A stretch of 64,000 bases of DNA from Lumbricus terrestris (lineage: Eukaryota; Annelida; Clitellata; Crassiclitellata; Lumbricidae): NCBI GenBank assembly GCA_949752735.1, contig OX457041.1:30586400-30650399 (forward strand), given 5' to 3'. Position numbers and translations under genes: made by a program. Below are positions 1-12,329 of the stretch, piece after piece. The notes under the pieces are model-generated. The model saw only the letters and a list, made by a program, of their open reading frames with translations. It ran no database searches and was not told the origin of the DNA. Each line of letters opens with the position of its first letter. The stretch's first letter is position 1.

Positions 1-2180
1 TCATACCGTTGTGCACACTGCACATACATGTGCCTCTTGATCTGGGATGGCAAAGCAAATCCAAACAACATCATCTCATCCATCCATAAGGAACTGCTGG
101 ACGATGTGACAACTGTTAGCTATTGATGGCAGATCTCATTGCCTATCGTTGTGCTTTAAGAACCATCACTTGAGTCTACAGTCTTTCACTCTGCGACACA
201 GGGTGACCCGACTGTTCTGCCACTACGTACTGCCACGAGCAGCATCCATGGAAGAGCTCTTTTCAGCCTTTGTTAACCTCTCACTCTGTGGGATGGATGC
301 TTCTCCATCAGAGTGCATGCAGATCACGGTTCATCTTACACTGGTCGGTCATTTCAGAAATTTGAATCTCGGGCTAGCATGATCATTGATCCATGTATGG
401 GGAACTGAAATGGCATGGCACCAATTCAAATGAACAGCAGTGGTGAAAGATTGGATCCGATCAATTCATTAAAAAATAAGCAAAGTTCAGGTAATATGGT
501 CACTATATAAAAAACAGATAGATCTCCAGCGCCAGACGATTCTGCCACATTTGAAAGGGAAATTTTACCTTTGCAGTCGTGTGGGTCGATCAGGGTTGTG
601 GCTAGAGTTGCCATTGGAATATTCTTTATGTTTTGTTATTATAAACTGCAAATTCTATGTGCATAGGAAGGCAGCATCTCTCATGGCAGAAATACACATT
701 TTGTTAAAATTATGAAGATGGAAGCCTCTGCCGCATAAGTAATGTCTGCATGCATTGCATGGTGGAATCTTATGCCACAAATGGATACAATCAGATCTCA
801 ATGCAATCTGTGAGTGCTGTCTTCTCTTAAGCTTCTGTTTTGCTAGCAATTGAAGACCATTTTCTCAAGGTCTTGTGTCGTCAGGTCGGCACCTTTCTGA
901 TGAGTTTTCTTGAAGATGCACAATAGAATAGAATCAATAGATGTAAGTGCTTACAATTTTGTTTACATGTTTGCAAAGCGAATTAGCATTTTGGGAAAAA
1001 TTTTCTCTTTTAATATAACCAATGGCAGAAAGTGCTGATATGCACACACTTTTCAATCATGCTTTACTGGGAAATTTTTGTTTCTATTCTCTTCACCTGC
1101 AAGCCTCGTCCAAGCTGAATAATTTACTCGAACAGTGAACTGCAGCAACTGCGTCTGGCGGCTAGAAAACGGCAGTACACAAACTTGTTTATTTAATCGG
1201 TATTTCAACACTTGAGCAAAACCATGAACTAAGATATATTCGCATCAGAATGTAATATTCGTAAGGGCATGCAAAAACCAATTACCGCTATGGTTGAAGA
1301 CACCTAGACATCACCGCCATTCACAGATACCTCCTCGCTGCCGTCTCACGCCGCGGATTACTGATCGCATATGCAAATTAAACTTCGCTATTGACGTCAG
1401 CAAGATTGAAACAGATCAGACGTTATTGAGTTTCACAAAGCGCCAGCTTGTGACTAACGTAACCTTTATGGAGTTGATAGAATTCTTGATAAGAAGCGAT
1501 TGCAAGTTAGTAGCATAATCTTACACAAACTTTTAACTATGTTCTTGTATTGAACAACAAAGAGCAACTGAGCAAGCCCATCTGTGTACAGACATTTGTT
1601 TAGATTACACGAAGCGCCAGTCTTGCGTTTTAGCCATCTGGTCCTAGTTCGCGGGACGAGATCATGCGAGACCAAAGGAGCGCGCGGCGAAGAGAAGACT
1701 CATTTTACTGCAATACTGTGAACTCATTTTTCAAAATTATCGCACTAATCAGAAAAACCATAGTCGGCATGCAGCAATACGACGTGCTGTTTGTTATCCA
1801 TACTGTGTTTGTACTGTGAACATTTGAATCCGCTTAACCACTTAATCCGCTCTAGTATATCGAATGGAGACACTTTCGAGAACGCAATTGAGTTATATTA
1901 AAGAATATACTTACTTACTTACTTACTTATTGACCATAAAATTAAATTCAGAATACTGCTAAAAAAAGTGCTAAAAAATCTGCCAGAGAACTAGAAATTT
2001 TAGAAAACGGAAGTGAGATCTAACAACAAATTAGGGATTTTGCTATTATTGTGGAAAGCATGTTTTGTTTTAAAGGTTTTTAGTAGTTTGTAGTTTATAG
2101 GTATAGTGATTCTCAATGAGCCAAAACCACTTATAAAGACGACATATTTTAGGTTTAGGTAATTTTTTATTGGTGTTAGA
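1..2180. other. 5' flank of TOMM20, no recognised gene
   Basis: No open frame here resembles a known protein, and the short ORFs look like chance. A short (ACTT)n run lies near 1910-1930; the same simple repeat ends LINE copies elsewhere in the window, so it may be the tail of a decayed LINE. The TOMM20 promoter and 5' UTR should lie in the last few hundred bases, but I cannot place a transcription start. Confidence 0.4.
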
Positions 2181-5100
2181 ATGCTGTCTAAGACAGTGTG
2201 GAGCATTGCAGCGGCGGGGCTCTGCTTCATCGGCTACTGCATATACTACGACCGCAAGCGCAGAAGCAGCCCACATTTCAAAGAAACACTTCGCGAAAGT
2301 ATGTTTTCAATATGTCTCAAAACCGTTGGTTATTGTAGGCTTCAACTACAGATAATTCTGTAGCGATCTTGCGTTTTTCCAAAGTTTTGCTTGTGTCGTA
2401 TTTAGAAAATCGATTTTGGGTGTCCGTTAGATATTCGATTCAAGTTTCGTGGATTCGGGCCGCACCCGAATTACCCCTTTGCGAAAATCCACATACCAAA
2501 ACCAATCATCATCATCATCATTTGTGGCCTACTCCACCAATGGGGGCATTGCACAATGAGTTGATTAAATTTATCCAACGTGTCCGATCTTCAGCCACAG
2601 TGAAGACCATGTCTAGATCTAAACCCAGCCCTACTAAGTCTTCATCTATCATCCTGAGCCAGGCAGTGCTAGGTCTTCCTGTAGGGCGCTTTCAGGAAGG
2701 TAGAGCCTGCGCCAGTGATCTCTTGCCTGTCGAGAATCCGAGTCTGCTGGCATTCGGGCAATGTGCCCAAGCAACCCCAGGCGCCTCCATCTAATAGTAC
2801 CGCATACCATTATTTGTCCTGTTTTAGTGTAGACCTCCGTGTTTGTGATGAAGTTGGACCTCTTGATGCCGCAAAGGCGTCTAGGTGCAGCTGATCCCGC
2901 CTACCGAACGACCATGTTTCAGAGCCGTAGAGAAGAACTGGCATGATATACGTGATTTTTAGCAAATTAAATGATTTGAGGATGGGTTATGTTTGGAATG
3001 CATTTTGGATGAGTTTGAGATGCTTAAGTTGTGTGGATTCAAGTTTGATGAAAAAAGGGAGTTGCAGTAGTCGAGCTTTGAGTGTAGCCTACAATGTATG
3101 TAGCAACAGGAGGAGTCAGTTTTGAAGTCGAGCACCAGACTTTCCTGTATTCTTGTTGTCGATTTTGTGTAGAGCGCAATCCATCACATATCGATTATTT
3201 ATTTATTTATTTATTTATTTATATCGATTAGTGATATATTTGAAAGGAAAGCGAATTTTGATTTGAGTAAAAGAGGACGTTCAACGTGAAGTTGAAAACC
3301 GATTTGTTCTTACTTAAGACAGCCAGGCAATCATTGCATCTGCATGCAACGAAGTTGTGAAAACAACGCCAAGCAGCATTTTCGTCATACTCCCTTTATT
3401 AGACTAAAATATTATGTAGCCTATCATAACAATATACATGTAGGGCATAACTTTTATGTAATGTGTTTGTTTGTATGTGCACTTGTTATAGCGCCTTTCA
3501 AGCTCTCTACTCAGAGGCACTTCCGACTGCAGAGCGGACACTGCATCAGTTTCACGCCGAAGCGCTGAGCAAATGCGAGTGAAGGACTTGCCCAAGGTCC
3601 CTACACGGCGACTTGAGGTGGATTCGAACCTTCCGGCTTCTAGGCAACGATGCCACCACCACGCTCCATATAGTATATGTATAGTATATATGTCTTGGCG
3701 GCTGTAATGAGAATATGAGCCTATAATGCGGCCGTCATTAACGAGAAGGTTGCGCACCCCTGTGCTAGAAGCTGAAATAAGCAAGAGGGGTCAAGATCGT
3801 AAAATAGTCTTATGTGCGGGAGGTTCAATTCACCATAATTTGTGAAGTAGTAAACCAATTTTGATGCTATTTGCTTTATTTGATTCAGAATATATTCCTT
3901 AATGACCCAACAAATTGCAGACTAATCCATTAGTGGCTTCTCATAACCTTCATGCAACAAATATTCAGAGACTTTTTATTCAATTTTCTCTTGCTAAACA
4001 AATGAAAGAATCAAACTAGTATAACTTCAATTAGAAGAAAGATATTTTCATTTTACAAATAGTATTTTTAAGCAGAACCATTGTAGCAAATGAATGAATA
4101 AAAAGGTCAGAAACTGACATGTGACGGGTTTTGAGCCCCTGTGTCACATATAGATTGAACACTGCCCTACGCTTGCTTCTGCTCTAGACAGTGTGACAAT
4201 AGAAGTTTTCAGTATTATTTCCGTTATTTCCATGGTGAACTTTTTGCACAAGTTTTTTTATGAATGGCACTTGCTTATGTTGCTTCCTTTTTACTCTTGT
4301 GGTACTGTGCATTATATTGTTGTCAAGATCTCTCACATAATATTTAGGAACACTTGTAATACTGTGTGAAAGTGACATTTAATTCCGATGCAGCTCTGTT
4401 TTACCAGCATTTTGAAGTCACATTTTTATTCAAATGAAAGAATTTAATATTGCTTTTGTAGAACGGAGGAAGGCCAGACAGACTGCCAGGGATCGTAAAA
4501 AATCGCTGGTATAGTGATCATGTGAAACTCACTTCTTCTTTCATGTGAATTGTTTTCAATGTTTCCCAATTTCATCCAGAAGACTGCAAATACATAGTTG
4601 AAGTCAGTTAATTTGGGAAGGCTGATTTTAAAATAACTAGTGTTTATAGGTCTGCGGAAGATGACAATTCTCTTTTTAGAATTGTCCTCATTTTTTAATA
4701 TAAGTAGCAAAACATTTATATAGTACCTTTCAGACACTTCCCAAAGGCTGTGTTTCCATGGTTATCTAACTGGTCTAAACTAATTCAAAATAAGGTTAAC
4801 AAAAAATGTGTTTAGCTAAACCAGTTAAAGGAATACAAGATACGTTTTACTACAGGCAGACAGTGCAATGCGTCATGCATGTAGGGCCTTGTAGGCAGAC
4901 AGTGCAATGCGTCACGCATGTAGGCAGACAGTGCAATGCGTCACCGCATGTAGGCAGACAGTGCAATGCGTCATTGCATCACGCATGTAGGCAGAGACGG
5001 GCGATTATGGGATAGTAACAGCTTCAAGCGATTGAGTTAACATGTTAGGAGAGACTAATTTACTGGTCAAGGGTGACACCCAGTTCACAGACTGTGAGGG

Positions 5101-6987
5101 AAAACTAATTTCAGGAAAAAATTTGAGCAAGCTGAAGCAAATCAATGCTCTCAAGTTGCCGATGACAACCCAGATAAATGAATTGAGTCTTACAAGGATT
5201 TAAGAGAAGCTGATTCGAGGTCATCCACGAGGAAAAGACATCTCAAGTGAGACACATCTGGTGCGCAGTACTAGCAAAGTCTGCGTTTGATGGATAGCAA
5301 TGAGTGTGTGCTTGGACTCATCAGCAAATAGTTGGTGCAGGAGTCCCTGGGACTTCATTGGCATACAGAGAACAGCCGTATGGAGAAGGTATAATAGAGG
5401 ACCCAAGACGAAACCCTGAGTAAACTTGTGCAAGTGCTTAAAAAATCTGTTTGCCAGTACATATTCCTACTATAACCTGTCTTTTATTGTGAAAGTTGAA
5501 GTCTTTTAGAAATAAAATGTTGCATGGCAATACTATATTATATGGCTCTAGATGCCTTAGCTTTATGTTTTCAGTTTTTTCATAAACTTTTTCATGTATT
5601 CAGTTTTTTCATAAACTTGTGTTCATTATTGATAATAGTCTGTCACTCTTTGTTCTTTGCGATGATTTGCAGAGTCTAAATCTCGATGATCCACAGTCGA
5701 TGGAGGAACTCTTCATGCAGGAATTGCACTTCGGTCAGAGCTTCTTATTGAAAGGTTGGTTCTAACCATTTCTACTCGATTCTTTTGGCCAGTGCACTTT
5801 TCTTTGATCGGCAAATGGCAGGCATGTACAACGTCTCAAGTTACTGCAGTTTAGACTCTGAATGCACCACATGTAGAAAACATTGTCTGTTGAAATCATC
5901 AGAATACTTTATAGTTCACACGTCAAGTTTGACTGATCATTGCATATTAGTCTGTTACTGTGTTGTTGATTTTTCACTAAGTGATCTCTACATCATCTTG
6001 AATTTAGAACGCACTGGCCTTCATCATCTTGTCCCTTTCAGATTAATTCACAATAGAACTTGCCTGAAAGTTTCTTATGTGGGCCATGATGGTGTAGGGG
6101 TATGTTCAGTGCCTTGGAGTCGGAAGGTTGCGGGTTCGAATCGACCTCCAGCCACTGCGTAGGGACCCTGAGCAAGTTCTTCACTCGCAATTGCTTTAAA
6201 AGGTCCTGAGGTTGCTTCTGGAAGGTTGAGTGGAGCATCCCAGGAGAGCTGAACTTGTGTTTGTCATGCATTTCCTTGCGATCTTTTTTACACCAGGACA
6301 ATGTCTCAAGAAGAACATTGTTTTCATCAACTGGCAAATTTATTTGCTTTAGCATTGTCTGTTGTGTCCAGGAGATTTAGAGCGGTCTGTGGAGCACTTA
6401 GGAAATGCTGTATTGTTATGTCGAAATCAATCGCAGTTTCTGCAGACGCTTCAGCAGAATCTTCCAGAACCGGTGTTTCAACTGCTCATCGCTCGACTGC
6501 CGTCAGCTGCCGCAGTAAGACTCTGCACTCTTGCTTAATCAGTTTTTAAAATAATATCTCTAGACTTTGTCACGTAGGTTCTCATAGATTCCTCAGCATG
6601 TTTAATGAGCACCAATATTTTTTTTACAGAGTTCTTTACACCAATTTACAGCAATTTAACACCATGGGTCTAATGTCGAGTATTGTTTTGTAGCACTATG
6701 GAAGTCTGTGCAATAGATCAGTCAACTGCCGTAAGGTTAAGTGCATCTCAATACATATTTTCTGTGATGAAACCTGATACAGATGGTCGATGCAGCATGC
6801 GACAAACAACTTATTATTATGTTCTGGTCTTTGGGGACAGAGACTAAGAAGCTGGAATTACTGGTAACATGTCTAGTCTACTAGCGTTGACAATTTAACC
6901 TCACTGTTTTAACCTTACATTTACTTGTTTCAGCGCCTTGAAGGCAAATCTCAAACTGCTGAGGAGGACGAGGAGGAGATGTTCTAA
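2181..6987 (+). CDS. TOMM20: TOMM20, mitochondrial import receptor subunit TOM20
   Basis: Five exons: 2181-2298, 4462-4508, 5673-5754, 6372-6514, 6934-6987. Phases 1, 0, 1, 0 agree at every junction and all introns are GT..AG. The product is 147 aa; vertebrate TOM20 is about 145. Residues 6-23 form the N-terminal membrane anchor (GLCFIGYCIYY), followed by the family's DRKRRS basic stop-transfer patch. The tiny 47-nt exon 2 encodes a Lys/Arg-rich linker. Residues 56-130 match the TPR-like receptor domain, with LFMQELHFG, HLGNAVLLC and LQQNLPEPVFQLLIARLP in family order. The tail is acidic (EEDEEE). In the family it sits in the mitochondrial outer membrane and binds amphipathic presequences for the TOM complex. 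Introns 1 to 3 hold LINE and SINE debris. I found no clear poly(A) signal soon after the stop. Confidence 0.95.
2560..3170 (-). mobile_element. Decayed LINE ORF2 remnant in TOMM20 intron 1
   Basis: On the minus strand the segment around 2900-2950 reads INHI-like residues then MPVLLYGSETW and a basic stretch. The LYGSETW block is a hallmark of the C-terminal part of many non-LTR retrotransposon ORF2 proteins. The flanking frame is broken, so this is a short dead relic with uncertain edges and clade. The plus-strand open frame over it is a shadow. Confidence 0.6.
3195..3222. repeat. (ATTT)n microsatellite
   Basis: About seven ATTT units in TOMM20 intron 1, bounded on both sides by ATCGATTA-like sequence. 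Confidence 0.8.
3463..3668 (-). mobile_element. tRNA-headed SINE with LINE-like tail, copy 1
   Basis: Read on the minus strand it starts GGAGCGTGGTGGTGGCATCG (A-box-like), has a B box (GGTTCGAATCC) and the AAGTCCTTCACTCGCA body, then the GAGTAGAGAGCTTGAAAGGC tail and an ACATACAAACAAACA-type end. Five other copies are in the window (6078, 22095, 39110/39805, 39980, 61578). It lies in TOMM20 intron 1. Confidence 0.85.
4853..4992 (+). repeat. Minisatellite, about 29-bp unit
   Basis: Four to five imperfect copies of a unit containing GTAGGCAGACAGTGCAATGCG, each with a GTCACGCAT-like end, in TOMM20 intron 2. It makes a short cysteine-rich open frame that is not a gene. Confidence 0.85.
5036..5433 (-). 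mobile_element. L2/CR1-like LINE reverse-transcriptase fragment
   Basis: The minus strand encodes QGFVLGPLLYLLHTAVL, then LFADES where an active RT has a (F/Y)ADD catalytic box, then NQLLLNPCKTQFIYLG and a frameshifted continuation. The order matches the RT of the longer LINE at 36980-38553 (QGSVLGPLLY, YADD, NSTKTQFIWFG). Stops and the changed catalytic box mark it as dead. It lies in TOMM20 intron 2. Confidence 0.8.
6078..6205 (+). mobile_element. SINE, copy 2 (head and body only)
   Basis: GGGCCATGATGGTGTAGGGG head, a B box in GCGGGTTCGAATCGACC and the GAGCAAGTTCTTCACTCGCA body are present; the LINE-like tail is lost. It lies in TOMM20 intron 3. Head homology to a tRNA does not make it a tRNA gene, because no cloverleaf closes. 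Confidence 0.75.
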
Positions 6988-7829
6988 GCCACTCTCATCA
7001 ATGACCATAGACTGAATGTAGAATTTCACTAATCATCGTGCATGTACATTGTACAGCATATTGTATAACTGTCTGTAGAAGTTGTTAAGAAAATACAAAA
7101 GTGGGAATCAAATAGAAACGTTATAAAAACCTACATGTGATCAGTGATGCTTCAGGAATAGATCACTAGCTTAGTATTTTGAGAATGATGTTGCTAACAA
7201 TCTGGACTTAGTTGTATCATTGTGGATTTGGCTTTCATCAAAACGTGAGGATTTGCTCGTGAATAGAAGCAAAACCATATTATTGTCTATAGTGAGTAAC
7301 TTGCAATTTGAGAAAAAAAGTTAACATTTGTCATATTTAAGACTTGGCGAGTTTTAGGTGATATTCATTATGTTGTGTACTGAAGAAAAATTAAGATATT
7401 TAAGGCACAATTTGACTATGATAAAAAATGTACAATTTAAAATTTTGGGAATAGGCTTGAACTCAACCCCAAGGCTGTTTATAAAGAATTTTTAGAACTG
7501 CACAACCCCTTTTCCTTCCCATCCTCCATGGTAAATTACTTTCAATCGGATGACAATGACCTTTTTGCTAGTTTTAACTGCACAGAACCTGTGGCAGAAT
7601 TGCTTCTACAGCTGCACAAATCCATTTGAACCGTCTGGGAGGGAGCCTTGGAGGAGGGAGCCTTGGAGGATTGAAGCAGGGTGAGAATTCTCAGGAGAGT
7701 TGTGCTGTTCAACCCTCCCCCCTAGTCTTTCTTAGGACCCATAGTCAAATTCTCATTGCTCAAGCCAAGTCCACATAAATGAGTCACAAGCCCAGTAATT
7801 TTTTTACACTTATATTGGATTGAAGTGTG
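6988..7829. other. TOMM20 3' UTR and downstream flank
   Basis: AT-rich, no gene seen. A GGAGGGAGCCTTGGA tandem duplication sits at about 7637-7670. At 7677-7765 there is a small fragment with CAGGGTGAGAATTCTC near one end and AATTCTCATTGCT near the other, resembling the CAGTGTGAGAATTG element family at 48469. Confidence 0.4.
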
Positions 7830-7837
7830 TTTCCGGT

Positions 7838-8659
7838 CAGTGACGTAACAAGGTTTAGGGGGGGGCCCTTGTGCAGGGCTTTCGTGGTGGGCCCTTCAAT
7901 GCTTGAACCTCAAGATTTCAAACAGTAAGCTAGGTTGTGCACAAGCGCCTGGCTTTTGCGATAAGCTTAGACTATTTGCAGAGGCCTAGCTCACACTCGA
8001 AATTAAATTTTAAAATTAACTTAGGCTATTTCAATATTATTATTATTATTTTCTTCCGTTTGGCTCTATACGACATTTTCTATTTCTTTAGGCTGCCAGA
8101 GTAGCGTACTGAACAAAATGTATCGGTAAACATCATTTCCTCTCTTGTAGTATGAATTTTGACCATCCACACTGAAATTTTATCAAACAATTGGGTTATT
8201 TGACTAAAAAGGAAACCATTTAATAAATTGGTATAATGTGAAGCTAATCAAGTTTGGATTACTATAAGGTAAGTCTAAAAGAATAATTAAAAAATTCGGA
8301 AATGCTGAAAATGTTCGCTTGGGCGAATACCTTAGGGAGAATTCTCTTGCGCAAAAATAATTTAGATGCCTTCGTTCCAGAATTCTGTTGTAAAGTAACT
8401 GGCATATACCACCATAGTTTCCAAAATGCATTTCTGCTCGGTGTCGATTTTCGAAGCCACCACCACCTCAGCATTGATCAAACTGAATTCAATTCTGTCA
8501 CCAGGGTTGATGAAGTCATCTGGGTCTTTATGTGGATTTGATCATTTGAATATATTCTGAATATTCTTAAAGTAAAAATTTACTTGACTGCGGGGGGCCC
8601 TCTACAGCCGGGAGTCCCTGTGCACTGCACAAGCTGCACAACCTATTGCTACGCCACTG
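7838..8659. mobile_element. Non-autonomous hAT-type element, 822 bp
   Basis: Inverted ends CAGTGACGTAACAA and the reverse complement of TTGCTACGCCACTG. Flanking 8-bp duplication TTTCCGGT (7830-7837) / TTTTCGGT (8660-8667), 7 of 8 identical. No transposase frame is visible. Confidence 0.75.
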
Positions 8660-9769
8660 TTTTCGGTGAGTGATATGTCACCTAGTGGACGTTGTAGAAA
8701 CCTTGAGATATTCTGAAGTTCTTTATGCATGTGAAACCGTTAAAGTTTAACAGTTTAAGTAGAACTTAACTGCTGATGGCTGTACAATTTGATCTTGGCA
8801 GGTACATCAACTCATGACTTTTAAATAAGAACAAGGAATTGGAACCACTAATAAAGCTAAGAAACATTCCATTCCAACTTGCATCTTGTAAATTGCTGTG
8901 GCAAGGGATTTCATGCCAAACATGTTAAGTATTGCTGAAGGAAGTAAAATTCTAGACCTCTAAGTGCTGCTATATTCACTGCTTTTACTATTTTTCTCCT
9001 AATATCAACGTAATACTGATTAGTGGACAAGTTGTAAAAAGTATTTTAAAAAGTATTTGTTGTTCCAAATACAAAATAGGCTTACTCTGAAAGTATTAGA
9101 AATTAAAAATAAGACGCTTGAATGTACTTAAAATATGCATAGGCCTACATATGTCAATGTAATAGCCTAATTACGACCGTTACTAAAGAAGACAATTTCA
9201 ATACTTTTTTATATTACTTTCTATATCTCTTTATGTACCCATGTGCGGTGTGTCACTTGGTTTTTGTCATTAAATGAATATATTATATAATATATATAAT
9301 AATATTTCAAATACGTTGTGCTTCAGATATGACCAGCATTGATGATGTGCGTAGGGTTAAAAGTGGTTTGGGTGAGCAGTGGGAACGCCAAAGAAGAGTT
9401 TAATTGGAATGCTTGTGTGCTTCCAGGGTCCATGCAGGTGAGCAGTGGGAACCCAAGCAAAGAATTTCGAGAGTAATGGGAAGAGACGATTTGTCCAGAT
9501 TTCTGCATAATACTAATTGAGTGGATGACCCGAGTAGGCCTATATGAGCAGTGTTGTTGAATTGTTGAATAGTCTAGTTAGTACTCTAAGCGTAACTATA
9601 GTTATGCTTCCGTTGGTTAGAGTTACGCCCACTGTACGGAGGACGTAGCGAGGGCAGTCGGGACTCGGGGTGGGGGTAGGGAGGAGGGGGAAAGTAACCA
9701 ATGCAGAGGCAAGTTATACCCCAAATAAATTCTCAGCAAGACGAAACTTCTGGCACGGCCTATACCTGG
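8660..9769. other. Intergenic, no gene recognised
   Basis: AT-rich sequence with a TA-rich stretch near 9280-9305. At 9370-9460 GTGAGCAGTGGGAACGCC and a second GTGAGCAGTGGGAACCCA are a local direct repeat. Nothing coding is supported. Confidence 0.35.
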
Positions 9770-9831
9770 ACAAAGCTTTTTAACGTGAGCATTTTACATG
9801 GCATTGCAATGTAAAATGCTCACGTTAAAAA
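9770..9831. repeat. Long palindrome, right arm cut by a transposon
   Basis: Arms 9777-9799 and 9809-9831 are perfect 23-nt inverted copies around a 9-nt loop. The left arm runs on leftwards as ACAAAGC (9770-9776); its partner GCTTTGT lies at 10132-10138, beyond an inserted element. The original arms were therefore about 30 nt. Confidence 0.85.
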
Positions 9832-10123
9832 CAGTGGCGGTGCCAGGATTTTCGTTTTGGGGGGCTGGATTTTCGGGGAAAATTTTCCGTTTTCAGTCGC
9901 CAAAATTTCTGACGACCTTTTTTTAGTCATTTGATCGAAAAATCTTCTAAAATGTTCCTCTTCCATAATCCGCCCAACAGTCTGTCAACCCTCGTGCGGT
10001 TATTTTACGGTTATTTTTTGGGGGGGGGCTAAAGGGGGTAAATCGCCCAAATGTTTAATTTTTGCATGAAGAAAAAATGGATTGCCTTTTTTAGGGGGCT
10101 TGCCCCCCCTAGCGCAGCTACTG
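9832..10123. mobile_element. hAT-type MITE, 292 bp
   Basis: Starts CAGTGGCGGTGCCAGG, ends CCTAGCGCAGCTACTG (degenerate inverted match). 8-bp duplication GTTAAAAA (9824-9831) / GTTAGAAA (10124-10131), 7 of 8. It is inserted in the right arm of the palindrome at 9770. Confidence 0.8.
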
Positions 10124-10729
10124 GTTAGAAAGCTTTGTAACCTGAGCATGATCGAATGCTATGACATGCCCTGCTGTAGTGCTGAGATACTGGAAAGGAA
10201 ACAATAACTCGACCTAATTATCTACAAATATAGTTGACCTACAGCTAATTAAGCTTACCAGGTACTCTAGAAGAAGTAACTAAAGTAACTTAACCGATTA
10301 GGGCAGTGGTTCCCAACTTCCCAACCCATGGCCCGCGGGCCAAAAGTGGCCCGCCAGGCCTCCAAAAATGGCCCTTCTCTCAAAGAATTAACAAAAATAT
10401 AAAAAAATTGGCAATTTGGACAGGATATAACATATAATTATTTACTATTGCAAGTTATTTTATTTTGACGTCTTTAAATAACATCAAACATAATTTGATT
10501 CAATTATAACCATAACCATTTTATATGCTTTTAATTAATTAAATTCTAGCCCTGTAGCCCCCCAGTGGCGGCGCTACGCCAGGGCATGGCAGGGCAAATG
10601 CCCTGGTAAAAAAGCCTTTGCCCTGGCTGTTGCCCTGGTCGTTGCCCTGCCAGAAATTTTACCCCGGGAGAATTTGTTCGAGCATATTGCTTCTTACTGT
10701 TCACGTCCGTCCGCTCTGTGGCAAGGGAA

Positions 10730-10937
10730 AAGGTCTGGCAGGTCAAAATTCTGGCAGGGCAAAAGTTCACGAAGAGAACAAGATCTGGCAGGGCAATCTT
10801 CTGGCAGGACAAAAGTTCTGGCATGGCAAAAATTCTGGCAGGGTAAAGACCGTAAAATTTTGGCAGGGCAAACGTTCTGACGGGGAAAAATTCTGGCAGG
10901 GCAAAAATTCTGGTGGGGCAAAAGTTCTTGCAGGGAA
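10730..10937 (+). repeat. Minisatellite TTCTGGCAGGGCAAAA, about 20 bp
   Basis: About ten imperfect copies of (A)TTCTGGCAGGGCAAAAG-like units. Inverted relatives (TTGCCCTGGC, TTGCCCTGCC) occur just upstream at 10600-10660 and near 12510-12550 at the other end of the host element. Open frames across it on both strands are artefacts of the repeat. Confidence 0.85.
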
Positions 10938-11155
10938 AATTGTTGTTGCTGTTTATTCACATTGCCGTATACAACTAACAGCCTACATGTATGCCCAGCT
11001 GTCGCTTTATTGTTTTTCAAATGAAGCGTAAGCATTTTCGTAGACAATAGACCCATATACCTGACTCCGTTACTTTATTTGCTGAACGCTTTGCTTTCGA
11101 AATGATATTCGAAAGAAGATTTGCAATGCTTCACTAAGTCACAGAGATTAGTCTA

Positions 11156-12329
11156 CAGGTTGGGCTATAAAATTACCCTAAAGTTTTTTGCCCATAATCT
11201 TGGCCAGAGGTAGTAATTTTAAATGAAATTTTACAGGCTTAACGACAATTGATATTCACACATGATGGCCAGATTTCATTAAAATATGTCAAACAGAACA
11301 AAGTTATATCACTTTTAGTGAGACCACTCACTGTTATGACGATTCAAAAACATGACGCAGCAAAAAGGGACAAAAACGAATTTATAAAGCAACATCTCAA
11401 ATAATTTGTGTCAAATAAACGTGTTATTGACATAAAATCGTTACAATTAGTTAGAGAAAGCAGGTACCAGCATAGCTGCAAGTCGTTCTGACATCATTTA
11501 GCAAGATGACTGTTAAGTTGGTAAATAAAGAATTTTTCTGATTAGTAATTTTGTTTTTAAAATAATAAAATCGAAATTTCTGTCAGATCAAAATTCCCAA
11601 GGTGTCGATGGCACGCAAATTTGTATTCATACACTTCATGAGCTAGGCCCTGGAGATAAAGCTCTAGTCGGCACTTAATCTGTTAAACAGTAATTGCAGA
11701 GAAATGAAGAGCTAACTTGAATTTGAGAGTTAAGAGATGTGTCGTTTATGAAAGGAAATCGGTTCAACGTCAATATTACTGTACACTGGTTTCATTGAGA
11801 AGAACAAATGGTTCCAAATATCCGGATTTGAATCCGATGATTTTGTCAACTGTGGAGAGCTGATGCTCGAGAAATACCGCAATCTGCAGCCACAACCAAG
11901 AACGATAAGAGACTGAAAATAGATGGTCGCATTGGAGTTGATTGGGAAGATTTATCTCTGGAACATATCACCAAGTCCATTAAAACTGTGTAAAAGACTC
12001 AAAACAAGTGTAGGCATTGGTGGTGGACACATTGAACACAGGATGTGATGTACTATCACGTTAATTTGATAACAACAATATTATTATTTGAGATGAGACA
12101 TAAAAGTCGCTTTGTTGCTACTTTCTGTTGCATTATGCTTTTGATTCGTCAAAAGTCGGTTGTCTCACCAAAAGTGATATAACTCTTGTTCTGTTTGAAA
12201 CATAGCGGTGAAATCTGGCCACTCTGCGTAAATATGAATTGTCTTTAAGCCTGTAAAATTTTATAATTTTTTTTTCTGGCCAAGATATTGGCAAAACACT
12301 TTAGGGGGTCTTTTTTATGGCCCACCCTG
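11156..12329 (+). mobile_element. Mariner-type relic with internal inverted subrepeats
   Basis: Ends CAGGTTGGGCTATAAAA and a right end that reads CAGGGTGGGCCATAAAA on the opposite strand; left flank TA, right flank decayed to TG. Subrepeats with TTTTACAGGCTTAA and TATCACTTTTAGTGAGACC face each other from the two sides. The core near 11960-12050 can be read as a mariner transposase C-terminus (SIKT..KRLKT, GGGHIEHRM, stop), with a stop in it. Nearly the same size as the 34304 copy. Confidence 0.75.

Noticed and set aside
2369..2794. 141-aa plus-strand frame with His run
   Set aside because: It lies in TOMM20 intron 1, antisense to LINE debris; no family resemblance.
5221..5433. Independent small gene on the minus strand
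   Set aside because: It matches LINE reverse transcriptase blocks with the catalytic box altered.
9770..9831. Transcription terminator hairpin
   Set aside because: Bacterial-type terminators do not apply here; it is an intergenic palindrome later split by a transposon.
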